A stretch of 39,826 nt of DNA from Burkholderia puraquae (GTDB lineage: Bacteria > Pseudomonadota > Gammaproteobacteria > Burkholderiales > Burkholderiaceae): NCBI RefSeq assembly GCF_002099195.1, contig NZ_NBYX01000001.1:1-39826 (forward strand), read 5' to 3'. The notes under the pieces were generated by a model. That model was not told the origin of the DNA, did no database searches, and was given only the letters and a program-made list of their open reading frames with translations. The position numbers were made by a program, and so were the translations under genes. Shown in pieces: positions 26,955 through 35,616 of the stretch; the stretch's first letter is position 1, and every line of letters begins with the position of its first letter.

Positions 26955-27974
26955 ATGAAGCCACGCTGGACCCATCGGCCGCCCGGCTCGAACTGGGGGG
27001 ATTTCGGCCCGGACGATCAGAAAGGGCGCTTGAACTGGCTGACTGCCGACGCGGTGCTGCGCGGCGTCGCCGAGGTGCGCGAAGGCCGTGTGTTTTCGCT
27101 CAGCCTGCCGCTCGACGTGCCGCGCGGCGGCGGGCTGAACGCGCGGCGCCGGCCGCCGGCGATCATGCCGGCGTTGCTCGGCGACAAGCCGTACTTCGGC
27201 TATCGGGCGGACGAACAGGTTGCCAACGCAACCGATGTGGTTTGCGACGATTCGTTCTGCATGCACTCGCAGTTCTCGACGCAGTGGGATGCGCTGTCGC
27301 ATGTCGGCTCGCTGTTCGATCCGGCGGGCGACGGCGAGCGAGCCCGCGTGTTCTACAACGGCTACCGGATGGACGAGCACATCCACGTGCCCGAAGCCGG
27401 TTCGACGCGCGGCGGCGCGCGTGCGCTCGGCATCGAGGTGATGGCGCAAACCGGCGTGCAGGGGCGCGGCGTGCTGGTCGACCTGCGCCGCCACTTCGGC
27501 GACGCGCGGCGCAAGATCGGCTATGCGGAATGGATGGCGGTGCTGCGCGCGGATGACGTCGTTGTCGAGCGTGGCGACATCGTGTGCGTGCATACGGGCT
27601 TCGCCGATCGCCTGCTCGACGCCGACGCGCGTGGCGAGCCCGGCGCGCCGGACGTGTGCTGCGTGCTCGACGGAAACGATCCGCGCCTGCTCGAATGGAT
27701 CGACGCATCGGGGCTCGCCGCGCTCGCGGCCGACAACCACGCGGTCGAGGAGCGCCCGCGCCATGCGTCGGCGCGCGAGCGGCCCGCCGCGCTGATGCCG
27801 CTGCACGAGCTGTGCCTGTTCAAGCTTGGCATTCATCTCGGCGAGCTGTGGCACCTGACGCCGCTTGCCGACTGGTTGAGCGCGCACCGGCGCAACCGCT
27901 TCCTGCTGACCGCGCCGCCGCTGCACCTGCGCGGGCTCGTCGGGTCGCCGGTCAATCCGGTCGCCACCGTATGA
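26955..27974 (+). CDS. Cyclase-family metal hydrolase, second copy
   Basis: A 339-residue protein of the same length as the copy at 18588 and identical to it over long runs, for example RPPGSNWGDFGPDDQKGRLN, SLPLDVPRGGGLNARRRPP and HLGELWHLTPLA; by eye about three quarters of all residues match. GGAGGA lies before ATG 26955. The metal-site region again reads HSQFSTQWDALSHVG with Gln for the middle His. Because the two copies are so alike, they should act on the same or a very similar compound, while the CoA-transferases and lyases have drifted further apart. Confidence 0.88.
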   Translation: MKPRWTHRPPGSNWGDFGPDDQKGRLNWLTADAVLRGVAEVREGRVFSLSLPLDVPRGGGLNARRRPPAIMPALLGDKPYFGYRADEQVANATDVVCDDSFCMHSQFSTQWDALSHVGSLFDPAGDGERARVFYNGYRMDEHIHVPEAGSTRGGARALGIEVMAQTGVQGRGVLVDLRRHFGDARRKIGYAEWMAVLRADDVVVERGDIVCVHTGFADRLLDADARGEPGAPDVCCVLDGNDPRLLEWIDASGLAALAADNHAVEERPRHASARERPAALMPLHELCLFKLGIHLGELWHLTPLADWLSAHRRNRFLLTAPPLHLRGLVGSPVNPVATV

Positions 27975-28057
27975 ACGCCGGCGCCGTGCGCACGCCGCGC
28001 CGGCGCCCAGTCCGCCGCTTCGCGCACGCCGCGCGGGCGGATCACCGAGGAGTCGCC

Positions 28058-29545
28058 ATGTCCCATTCCCATGCGGCGTCGATCGCCGCGCGCATCGACC
28101 GCCTGCCCGCGACGGCCAGCATCTGGACGCTCGTGCTGTTCCTGAGCGTTGGCGGCTTTTTCGAGGTCTACGACCTGTTCCAGATGACCTACCTGCCGCC
28201 GGGGCTGATCCGCGACGGCATCTTTCACGCGGGCTCGCACGGCGTGCTCGGCATGTCCGACCAGGGCGCACTCGGCGCGGCGACGTTCGCCGGGCTGTTT
28301 GTCGGCGAGATGTTCGTGTCGCGCCTCGCGGATCGCTTCGGACGGCGTGCGCTGTTCACCGGCGCGCTGCTGCTCTACACGGCTGCGAGCCTTGCGATGT
28401 GCGTGCAGACGCATGCGCTCGGCATCCTCGTGTGCCGTTTCATCGCGGGCTGCGGCATCGGCGCGGAGCTGATCACGATCAGCGCGTTCCTGACCGAGCT
28501 GGTGCCGAAGGCGGTGCGCGGCCGCGCGTTCGCGCTGTGCTTCGCGGTCGGCTATCTCGCGATGCCCGTGCTCGCGCTGGTGTCGTGGCTATGGGTGCCG
28601 CGCGATCCGCTCGGGATGTCCGGGTGGCGCTGGGTCGTGCTGCTCGGCAGTAGCGGTGCGGTCGTCGTCTGGTGGCTGCAGTCTCGGTTGCCGGAGTCGC
28701 CGCGCTGGCTCGCCCGCACCGGCCGCGAAGCCGAGGCCGAAGCCGTGCTGCAGCGGCTCGAGCAGGCGGTCGAGCGGGAATCCGGCCGGCCGCTGCCCGC
28801 GGTCCGGCCGCCGGCCGCAGCTGCCCCGGCTGCGCAGCGCGCGCCGTCGATGTGGGACGCGCGGCATCGCGGCCGCACGGCGATGCTGATCACGTTCAAT
28901 GCATTCCTGAGCATCGGCTTCTTCGGCTTCAGCCAGTGGCTGCCGACGCTGCTCGCCGCGCAGGGCGCAACCGTCACGAAGAGTCTCTGGTATGCGTTCG
29001 TGATCGCGTTTGCGTATCCGGTGTCGCCGCTCGTCGCCGGCTTGCTGGCCGACCGGATCGAGCGCAAGTGGCTGATCGTCGCGTCGGCGTTCGGCGTCGC
29101 GCTGTTCGGCACCGCGTTCGCGATGTCGGCGCAGGCGCCGTTCGTGATCGCGTTCGGCTTGCTCGTCACGCTGTCCAATACGGTGCTCGCGAGCAACGGC
29201 ACCGCGTACCAGTCGGAAGTGTTTCCGACCGAGATCCGCGGGCGCGCGCTCGGCTTCGTACATTCGATCGGCCGCCTGACGGGCATCGCGAGCAGTTTCA
29301 TCGTCGCGCTGTTGCTCGAACGCGCCGGGGTGTCCGCGGTTTTCGTGCTGATCGGCGGCAGTATGCTGATCGTGATGGTGGCGATCGGTGTGTTTGGGCC
29401 GTGCACCAACAACCGGGCGCTGGACGAGATCACGGGCCGCAGCGAGGATGGAGCCGAGCGCGCGGCGGTGGTGCGCGGGCTCGCCGCATTGCCGGATCGG
29501 CATGCCAACGGGCGGCGAAAAGGAGCCAGGGATGGGGCCGCGTAA
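28058..29545 (+). CDS. MFS metabolite:proton symporter (12 membrane segments)
   Basis: A 495-residue importer of the sugar/aromatic-acid MFS branch. GAGGAG precedes ATG 28058. Helix 1 has LFLSVGGFFEVYDLFQMTYL, motif A is FVSRLADRFGRRALFTG, then RFIAGCGIGAELITISAFLTELVP, a central loop with RLPESPRWLARTGREAEAE, and SEVFPTEIRGRALGFVHSIGR in the second half. These PESPRWL and E(x)6R patterns are typical of metabolite symporters. It follows the second cyclase by 83 bases and ends the plus-strand group, so it is the likely inner-membrane importer of the pathway substrate, matched to the porin on the other strand. Confidence 0.9.
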   Translation: MSHSHAASIAARIDRLPATASIWTLVLFLSVGGFFEVYDLFQMTYLPPGLIRDGIFHAGSHGVLGMSDQGALGAATFAGLFVGEMFVSRLADRFGRRALFTGALLLYTAASLAMCVQTHALGILVCRFIAGCGIGAELITISAFLTELVPKAVRGRAFALCFAVGYLAMPVLALVSWLWVPRDPLGMSGWRWVVLLGSSGAVVVWWLQSRLPESPRWLARTGREAEAEAVLQRLEQAVERESGRPLPAVRPPAAAAPAAQRAPSMWDARHRGRTAMLITFNAFLSIGFFGFSQWLPTLLAAQGATVTKSLWYAFVIAFAYPVSPLVAGLLADRIERKWLIVASAFGVALFGTAFAMSAQAPFVIAFGLLVTLSNTVLASNGTAYQSEVFPTEIRGRALGFVHSIGRLTGIASSFIVALLLERAGVSAVFVLIGGSMLIVMVAIGVFGPCTNNRALDEITGRSEDGAERAAVVRGLAALPDRHANGRRKGARDGAA

Positions 29546-29950
29546 TGGCGCCGGCAGCAACGGGATTAGACTCGGGGATCAGCCTCCGTCGCCCCGGCCT
29601 CGCAGTTCATCGGGATCGGCGGCCCGTGGCCACCGTATCAGCGGGGAAATGCGTGCAGCTTGCGTTGCCCCGCCCGCAACGCCAATGCGCTCCTGTTGTT
29701 GCGTCGCGTGAATGTCCATGCTTGGCGTGCCAGGTGCGGACATTGAGTTACCGTATTGAGCATCGAGTCGGGCATCCAATAGAAGTGCGCGCTTTTCCCG
29801 GCCAACGTGAGCAACCCCGACGGGTTCGATGCGGCCGATCGCGAGCAGTCCGGTCAGGAACGCTGCTCGACCGACACGCGGGTGCGCGTCGCAACGTCAC
29901 GCCGGTTCGCGCATCGTGCGCGAGCCAATTTCTGTTTGCGGAGTTCTTTC
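29546..29950. other. Gene-free stretch after the MFS gene
   Basis: No supported gene. A GCGTTG/CAACGC inverted repeat with a 9-base spacer near 29660-29680 may be a weak terminator; nothing else stands out. The promoter of the phosphatase gene should lie in the right half, but no clear boxes were found. Confidence 0.5.
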
Positions 29951-30631
29951 ATGTCTGTTCGGGCCGTCATCTTCGATTTCGATCTGACGCTGGCGGATTC
30001 GTCCGCCGCGATCATCGAATGCACGGAATACGCATTGCATCAGCTGGATGCCGCCGGCGCGACGCCGGTGCAGATCGCTGCGGTGATCGGGCTGCCGCTG
30101 CACGAGATGTTCCGCTCGCTGACGGGTGACACCGAGCCGGCGCGGGCCGACGCGTTCGCGCGCCACTTCGTGGCGCGTGCCGACGAGATCATGGTGCACG
30201 GTACGCGCATCTATCCCGCGGTTCCGTCACTGCTCGCGCGTCTGCGCGAGCAGGGTCTCGCGGTCGCGATCGTTTCGTCGAAGTTTCGCTACCGGATCGA
30301 GGCGATCCTTGCGCTGAACGAATTGCAACCGCTCGTCGACGTGCTGATCGGCGGGGAAGATGTGCAGCGTCACAAGCCCGATCCGGAAGGGCTCGTGCTG
30401 GCGTTGGCGCGGCTTGGCGTGCCGGCCCGTGCGGCGATCTATGTGGGCGACCACGCGGTGGACGCGCAAGCGGCCGAGCGTGCCGGCATGGCGTTCGTCG
30501 GCGCGGTGAGCGGGACGACGTCGTTCGACGGATGGTCGCGCGCGGGCAAGCAGGCGGTGGCCACGCATATCGGCGAACTGGACGCGATCGTGCAACGGAT
30601 GCAGCGCGATCCGTCCGACGCATCGGGCTGA
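29951..30631 (+). CDS. HAD-superfamily phosphatase (phosphoglycolate phosphatase-like)
   Basis: A 226-residue cytoplasmic phosphatase of HAD subfamily IA. ATG 29951 follows GCGGAG; the frame is open upstream but without protein-like sequence. Motif I is FDFDLTLADSS (Asp9 nucleophile, Asp11 acid), the helical cap lies at about 15-85, motif II is AIVSSK, motif III Lys in HKPDPEGLVLAL, and motif IV YVGDHAVDAQAAERAGM. Members hydrolyse small phosphate monoesters such as 2-phosphoglycolate or pyrophosphate. It stands alone, followed by paired hairpins. Confidence 0.88.
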   Translation: MSVRAVIFDFDLTLADSSAAIIECTEYALHQLDAAGATPVQIAAVIGLPLHEMFRSLTGDTEPARADAFARHFVARADEIMVHGTRIYPAVPSLLARLREQGLAVAIVSSKFRYRIEAILALNELQPLVDVLIGGEDVQRHKPDPEGLVLALARLGVPARAAIYVGDHAVDAQAAERAGMAFVGAVSGTTSFDGWSRAGKQAVATHIGELDAIVQRMQRDPSDASG

Positions 30632-30732
30632 CGCGGCGCCGGTCTGTCGATCGCCGGGATGTCGATGATCGTGACGGTCTGCTTCCGGGCCGGTGCGATC
30701 GACCGGCCGGCGGCCGGCAGGTCCGGCGATGG

Positions 30733-30812
30733 ATGCCGGGAATCGGTGCCCGCGAAATGGCGATTTCGCGGGCTTCATCCCGGCATCCCGGGTTCGTCAA
30801 GCCGACGAACCC
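30733..30812. repeat. Two consecutive strong hairpins between convergent genes
   Basis: The first is a double stem: ATGCCGGGA/TCCCGGCAT (30733-30741 with 30778-30786) outside GCCCGCGAAAT/ATTTCGCGGGC (30748-30758 with 30763-30773, 4-base loop). Three bases later comes GGGTTCGTC/GACGAACCC (30790-30798 with 30804-30812, 5-base loop). All stems are perfect. They lie between the 3' ends of the phosphatase and the small protein gene, so bidirectional termination is likely, though no T run follows; a REP-type element is the alternative. Confidence 0.7.
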
Positions 30813-30898
30813 CTGGCGGCTGCATTTCACTCAGAATTCAGGAAATCGTATTTTCATGAAATCCCGATTTTTGGCATGAATGCAGATTGGATAGATTA

Positions 30899-31198
30899 TC
30901 AGCTGATCGAGCCGATAACGATAAAGTTGAAATTCCGGTCGCTGTATTTGCCATTTGAGTCGCCGGTTTGAATCGTGGCGCCGCTGCCGGAAAGCGCCGG
31001 AAAGATCACGTTGTCCAGCGTGTTTTGCCCGCCGCCATACCCCCATTGCGACCCGGTAATGGCCGGCGTCCTGGTGAAGGTGGTGCTGAACGAGAGCTGA
31101 TACGTGCCCGTGCTTTCGCGTTTCACGGTGAATCCGCCCGAGCCGTCGACAACCGTACCGTTGCTCTGGACGCTACCCCATAGTGTTACTTGAGCCAT
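30899..31198 (-). CDS. Small beta-rich protein, lectin- or tail-fibre-tip-like
   Basis: A 99-residue protein without signal peptide or cysteines. AAGGAGA lies seven bases before ATG 31198, an excellent ribosome site. It is rich in Gly, Ser, Thr and aromatic residues: TVKRESTGTYQLSFSTTFTR, then SQWGYGGG, and ends SDRNFNFIVIGSIS. The pattern of a Tyr-x-(V/L)-x-F strand, Pro-Ala-Ile, and a C-terminal (N)F(x)FIVIG strand resembles the single-domain tips of phage tail fibres and H-type lectins. The gene and its upstream DNA are clearly less GC-rich than the surroundings, suggesting transfer. A carbohydrate-binding role is inferred from fold-like patterns only. Confidence 0.6.
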   Translation of the reverse strand: MAQVTLWGSVQSNGTVVDGSGGFTVKRESTGTYQLSFSTTFTRTPAITGSQWGYGGGQNTLDNVIFPALSGSGATIQTGDSNGKYSDRNFNFIVIGSIS

Positions 31199-31528
31199 GA
31201 TCGCTTCTCCTTATCTATTGTTGAAACAATATCGATAATTGAAACGGAGGGCCGATCCAGTGTTTCCTTAATCATCCGGATCGGCGGTTGTATTGTATGT
31301 GATGGGTTTTTAAAATTCGATATGGGATAAATAATTTATTCTGGTTTTTATTTTAAATATGCAGAATTTGTTATTGAAAGAGCGCACTGTTGCGTAACAT
31401 TGCCATTCGGCCGTTGGCCGGGTAATCAAGCACCGGGCGACTGAGCCGCTTCCCGCAACAGTCCGGCAGCGCGCGACGGATTCTGCGACCATCGCCGTTA
31501 AAGTCATACCGCCACTCGATCCGTCGCC
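31199..31528. promoter_or_regulatory. AT-rich upstream region of the small protein gene
   Basis: No gene is seen. It has ATTGTT-ga-AACAAT (31217-31230) close to the ribosome site, and GCCGATCC/GGATCGGC (31251-31258 with 31278-31285, 19-base loop). The stretch at about 31290-31375 is the most AT-rich of the window and could hold the promoter or be a footprint of insertion. Confidence 0.5.
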
Positions 31529-32698
31529 ATGTCACTCATTTCCATCGCTTTCGCCCGTATCCGGTTCTCGCGCGCGCTGCCGGCCGCCCGGACGCTGTCA
31601 TGTGCCGTTGCGCTCGCGGCAGCCGGTGCCGTGCTTGGCGTGCCGGGCGGTGCGCGTCCGGCCGAAGCCGCCACGCCCGCGCAGCGCGCACGCCTCGAGG
31701 CGCCGGTCAAGGCCGTCGCCGGCCAGCGGGTGGCCGTCGATACGCCGCAGGGCAGCGCGGTGCTGCCCGTCTACGCCGATCGCCCGCTCGACCAGGCCGC
31801 GCCCGATGTCACACGCGTCTTCGTCGTGATTCACGGCACGCTTCGCAATGCCGACGCGTATTACGCATCGGGGCGCGAGGTCGTCGAGAAGGCCGGCGAG
31901 GTCGGCAAGGGCACGATGGTCGTCGCGCCGCAGTTTCTGACGCGAGCCGATACACGTGCATTTTCGTTGCCCGCGCAGACGCTGGCGTGGACGCAGGAGG
32001 GATGGAAGGGCGGCGACGCGGCTCGTCAGCCGGGGCCGATCAGTTCGTTCACCGCGCTCGACGCATTGCTGGCGCATTTCGCCGACCGCAGCCTGTATCC
32101 CGCGTTGTCGAGCGTGGTCGTGATCGGCCATTCCGCCGGCGCGCAGTTGCTGCAGCGCTATGCGGTGGCCGGGCACGAAGGCGATGCGCTGGCGCGGGCC
32201 GGCATCTCGGTGCGCTATGTGGTCGCGAACCCGTCGAGCTATCTGTATTTCGACGACGAGCGGCCGGACGGCCGGGCGATCGCAGGCGGAACCTGCCCGC
32301 GCGCGACCGAGTGGAAATACGGGCTGAACGCGGCGCCGCCTTATGTCGCGTCGCAGGACGTGCACGCTCTCGAAGCGCGCTATGTCGCGCGTCATGTCGT
32401 GTACCTGCTCGGCCAGGCCGACACGAACCCGTACACGCACGTCATCGACCGCTCGTGCGCGGCCATGGCGCAAGGCCCGTACCGGCTCGCGCGCGGGCTG
32501 GCGTATTTCGATTACCTGAAGAAGCGGCATCCTGACGATCTTGCACAGCAGGTCGTCGAAGTGCCGGGCGTCGGGCATGACGGCCTCGGCATGTTCACGT
32601 CCGCTTGCGGGCTGGCCGTGCTGTTCGGACAGGCATTGCCGCAATCGTGTCCGGTCGTTGCCGGGACGGCACCGGATATGCGCGCGGCGGGCCAGTGA
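31529..32698 (+). CDS. Secreted alpha/beta-hydrolase
   Basis: A 389-residue protein with a long signal peptide ([20 protein letters not shown], then ARPAEA-AT, cleavage near 47). The core has [16 protein letters not shown] (oxyanion-loop His-Gly at 102-103), nucleophile Ser202 in [15 protein letters not shown], and a C-terminal [11 protein letters not shown] with the likely catalytic His. Four or more Cys in the mature part (GGTCPRA, DRSCAAM, TSACGLA, QSCPV) suggest disulfides in a periplasmic or extracellular enzyme. Esterase, lipase or peptidase activity cannot be separated. It stands alone on the plus strand; its ribosome site is weak. Confidence 0.82.
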   Translation: MSLISIAFARIRFSRALPAARTLSCAVALAAAGAVLGVPGGARPAEAATPAQRARLEAPVKAVAGQRVAVDTPQGSAVLPVYADRPLDQAAPDVTRVFVVIHGTLRNADAYYASGREVVEKAGEVGKGTMVVAPQFLTRADTRAFSLPAQTLAWTQEGWKGGDAARQPGPISSFTALDALLAHFADRSLYPALSSVVVIGHSAGAQLLQRYAVAGHEGDALARAGISVRYVVANPSSYLYFDDERPDGRAIAGGTCPRATEWKYGLNAAPPYVASQDVHALEARYVARHVVYLLGQADTNPYTHVIDRSCAAMAQGPYRLARGLAYFDYLKKRHPDDLAQQVVEVPGVGHDGLGMFTSACGLAVLFGQALPQSCPVVAGTAPDMRAAGQ

Positions 32699-32825
32699 GC
32701 GTGTGTGCGAGGCCCGCGCACGGCGAAAATCGATCGATCAGAAAAATGCAGGAATCGGCAAGATAAATTCATTTCCCTGCGAGACGCTCCCGGTTCAGGA
32801 TGACGGCGTTGCCAGGAGCGCCCCC

Positions 32826-34028
32826 ATGAACATCACGATCCTCGACGATTATTTCGACACGCTGCGCGCACTGCCGTGCTTTCGCAAGCTGGGCGGGCAT
32901 GCGGTCACGATCTGGAACGATCACGTGCAGGACGTCGACGCGCTGGCCGAGCGCCTGCGTGACACGGAAGTGCTGGTGCTGATCCGCGAACGCACGCAGA
33001 TTCGCGCGCCGCTGATCGCGCGGCTGCCGAAGCTGCGGCTGATCAGCCAGCGCAGCGTCTATCCGCACATCGACATCGACGCGTGCACCGCGCACGGCGT
33101 GATCGTGTCGTCGAACCAGCATGCGGGCACGCCTTCCTATGCGGCCGCCGAGCTCACGTGGGGCCTCGTGCTCGCCGCGATGCGCCGGATTCCGCAGCAG
33201 ATGCGCGCGCTGCAGGCCGGCAACTGGCAGATCGGTGTCGGGCGGACGCTGCGCGGGCGCACGCTGGGGATTTACGGCTATGGCCGGATCGGTGCGGAGG
33301 TCGCCCGGTACGGTGCCGCGTTCGGGATGAACGTGCTGGTCTGGGCGCGCGAAGCGTCGCTGCAACGTGCGCGCGACGACGGGTGGGACACGGCGCCGGA
33401 CAAGCGTGCTTTCTTCGAAACCTGCGACGTGCTTTCGCTGCACATGCGGCTCGTGCCGGCCACGCGCGGCATCGTGACGGCCGAGGATCTGGGTTGGATG
33501 AAACCGGGCGCGCTGCTGGTGAACACGAGCCGCGCGGGCCTCGTCGCGCCGGGCGCGCTCGAAGCGGCGTTGCGGGCCGGCCGGCCCGGGATGGCGGCGG
33601 TGGATGTCTACGAGACGGAGCCGTTGCGCGATCCGCGGCATCCGCTGCTGCGTTTGCCGAATGTCGTGTGCACGCCGCATATCGGCTACGTGACCGAGGA
33701 CGAATACGAGACGCAGTTCTCGGATGTGTTCGACCAGATCGTGTCCTATGCGGCCGGGCAACCGATCCACGTGGTCAACCCGGACGTGCTCGTGCGCGAA
33801 ACGGCGTCGATCGAGCCGCTGATCCTCGACCTGCTCGAATGGATCGGGCCGGCCGGGCGGCCTTATGACGAGGTGATCGATGCGTGGCGCACGTCGTGCC
33901 CGCGCCTGCCGGTATGGGAGGAAGCCTGCGCGCGCGGCTACGTGGTCCGGCACCCCGCGCGCGACGGCGTGGCGATGGTCGAGGTGAATGCGGCCGGCCG
34001 CGCCCGGCTTCAGGCCGATCGCGCGTGA
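32826..34028 (+). CDS. D-2-hydroxyacid dehydrogenase fused to a C-terminal winged-helix-like domain
   Basis: A 400-residue protein; AGGAG precedes ATG 32826. Residues 1-320 form a complete NAD-dependent D-2-hydroxyacid dehydrogenase: GIYGYGRIG (148-156) binds NAD, and Arg236 (NTSRAGLV), Glu265 (YETEPL) and His285 (TPHIGY) match the catalytic Arg/Glu/His. The family normally ends near residue 320. Here about 80 more residues follow ([20 protein letters not shown], then [20 protein letters not shown], then [11 protein letters not shown]), which look like the small winged-helix proteins often seen alone. It may reduce or oxidise a 2-oxoacid/2-hydroxyacid; the extra domain could bind DNA or mediate assembly. 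Confidence 0.85.
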   Translation: MNITILDDYFDTLRALPCFRKLGGHAVTIWNDHVQDVDALAERLRDTEVLVLIRERTQIRAPLIARLPKLRLISQRSVYPHIDIDACTAHGVIVSSNQHAGTPSYAAAELTWGLVLAAMRRIPQQMRALQAGNWQIGVGRTLRGRTLGIYGYGRIGAEVARYGAAFGMNVLVWAREASLQRARDDGWDTAPDKRAFFETCDVLSLHMRLVPATRGIVTAEDLGWMKPGALLVNTSRAGLVAPGALEAALRAGRPGMAAVDVYETEPLRDPRHPLLRLPNVVCTPHIGYVTEDEYETQFSDVFDQIVSYAAGQPIHVVNPDVLVRETASIEPLILDLLEWIGPAGRPYDEVIDAWRTSCPRLPVWEEACARGYVVRHPARDGVAMVEVNAAGRARLQADRA

Positions 34029-34068
34029 TCGTGCCGATGCTGTCGGCGCGCGGTTGCGGTGCCGCGTG

Positions 34069-35208
34069 TCATGCCGGTTGTTCCGGGATTGGCGGCGCGC
34101 TGGCGTCGAATACCGTCAGGCCTTCCGTCGGGTCCGTCGGCGTGTCCCACGGACGTGCCGCGATGGCCCGTTGCGCGGCCTCGTAGCCGGCCTGCCGGCG
34201 GACGGCGATGCCGTTCGGCGTGAAATCGATGTCCTTCAGCTGATTGTCGTCGGCGAGTCGCGGTGCCGCGAGCTTGACCAGGTGCATCGTGGTTTCGCAT
34301 CCCCACGCGGCGAGCCGGCGCACGGCCGGCGACGCGCGTTCGGCTTCCGGCACGTGCCGGGCCAGTTCTCGGATCACGTGGCGCAGCCGGTGGATCTGCT
34401 GCTGGCGCGCGATGTGGCTGTCGGTGCGGCTCGCATACTGGATATCCTTCTGCCGCTCCGACACCTGCCAGATGCTCTCGGGCTCGGGGCCGGCCGGATT
34501 CCACATCTGGACGGAGAAGATGACCGAGCTGCGGCGCGGGTTGTCGTCGAGCACGACTTCGACCGGCGTGTTCGAATACACGCCGCCATCCCAGTATGGT
34601 TCGCCTTCGATCCGTATGGCCGGGAACGCGGGCGGCAGCGCGCCCGAGCTCATGACGTGCTCGATCCCGAGCCGCGTGTCGCGCGAATCGAAATAGCGCA
34701 TCGCGCCCGTGCACGCATTGACCGCGCTGACGGTCAGGCGCGGGTGGCCCGCGTTCAGCAGGTCGGGGTCGATCAGCGACGCGAGCGTGTCGCGCAGCGG
34801 CGCGATCCGGTAATACGAGGCGCGATCGACGCCGAGGCGAACCATCGGCCCGAGCCACGAGGCCGGATTGGGCTCGAAGAATCCCGCGATGCCGCCGCCG
34901 ATGATCGTCAGTTCGGCCAGCGTCCTGTTCCAGCCGGGCAGCAGCGGCGCGGTGTCGAAGCGGGTTCGCTCGGTCACGCGGCGCCAGAATGCCGACAGTT
35001 TCTCGTAGCGCAGCGCCGGCGGGTTTCCGGCGATCAGCGCCGCGTTGATCGCGCCGATCGACGTCCCGACCACCCAGTCGGGCCGGATGCCGGCTTCGTC
35101 CATCGCCTGAAAGACGCCGAGCTGGAATGCGCCCAGTGCGCCGCCGCCCTGGAGCACGAGCACGACTTGCCCGGGGAGATCCATGCGTACCGGCTGGCTC
35201 GCGGTCAT
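34069..35208 (-). CDS. Patatin-like phospholipase
   Basis: A 379-residue acyl hydrolase. The oxyanion motif is LQGGGALGAFQLGV (GGG at 21-23), the nucleophile Ser50 sits in VVGTSIGAINAALI, and the dyad Asp206 in YWDGGVYSNTP. The C-terminal part (about 250-379) with HVIRELARHVPE and FTPNGIAVRRQAGYEAAQRA matches the DUF3734-type extension found in bacterial patatins of this length. No signal peptide is seen, so it acts in the cytoplasm or is secreted by another route. It is convergent with the dehydrogenase gene with a 40-base gap. Confidence 0.93.
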   Translation of the reverse strand: MTASQPVRMDLPGQVVLVLQGGGALGAFQLGVFQAMDEAGIRPDWVVGTSIGAINAALIAGNPPALRYEKLSAFWRRVTERTRFDTAPLLPGWNRTLAELTIIGGGIAGFFEPNPASWLGPMVRLGVDRASYYRIAPLRDTLASLIDPDLLNAGHPRLTVSAVNACTGAMRYFDSRDTRLGIEHVMSSGALPPAFPAIRIEGEPYWDGGVYSNTPVEVVLDDNPRRSSVIFSVQMWNPAGPEPESIWQVSERQKDIQYASRTDSHIARQQQIHRLRHVIRELARHVPEAERASPAVRRLAAWGCETTMHLVKLAAPRLADDNQLKDIDFTPNGIAVRRQAGYEAAQRAIAARPWDTPTDPTEGLTVFDASAPPIPEQPA

Positions 35209-35394
35209 GGCTTGCCTCGCTGCGTGTGATGGTGGGTCGGATCCGAACAGATCGATTCAGTTTAGGCGATCGGCGGCGGGAGACCGCCGCCCGTGCATCA
35301 GGCGGCTGCGTTTGCTTCGGCGGTCGCTTCCGACCCTCCGGCGTGGCGCCGGCGGTCGCGGGCTCCGTAGAGCCGGCGTCGATGGCCGGGCAAG

Positions 35395-35527
35395 CCATCG
35401 CCAGGTGCGCCACCCGGCCGGCGTCGCCGACGCGCTGGCGGATGCGCTGCGCGCACCGCGCGTCGAACGGCCGCGGATAGCCGCTGCCGCGGCGTTCGGG
35501 CACGGCGCTGAGGTCGATCCTGGGCAT
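35395..35527 (-). pseudogene. 5' remnant of a small cupin-domain gene
   Basis: On the minus strand ATG at 35527 begins MPRIDLSAVPERRGSGYPRP then FDARCAQRIRQRVGDAGRV, which is the conserved N-terminus of a cupin family whose members continue with the HWHxxExEF metal site. Here resemblance stops after about 43 residues and no cupin core is found in any frame before the patatin gene. The rest has been deleted. No other gene is seen in 35209-35394. Confidence 0.55.
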
Positions 35528-35616
35528 GGGCGGCTCCGTCGGCCGCGCGGGCGAATGGGATCGGGGCACTGTAGGCGCCGCCCGCCATTCGTCCGCGCGT
35601 GCCGTGATGCGCCGCG

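Noticed and set aside
35298..35588. 96-codon minus-strand frame over the cupin remnant
   Set aside because: It is out of frame with the recognisable cupin N-terminus and is Arg/Ala-rich shadow sequence.
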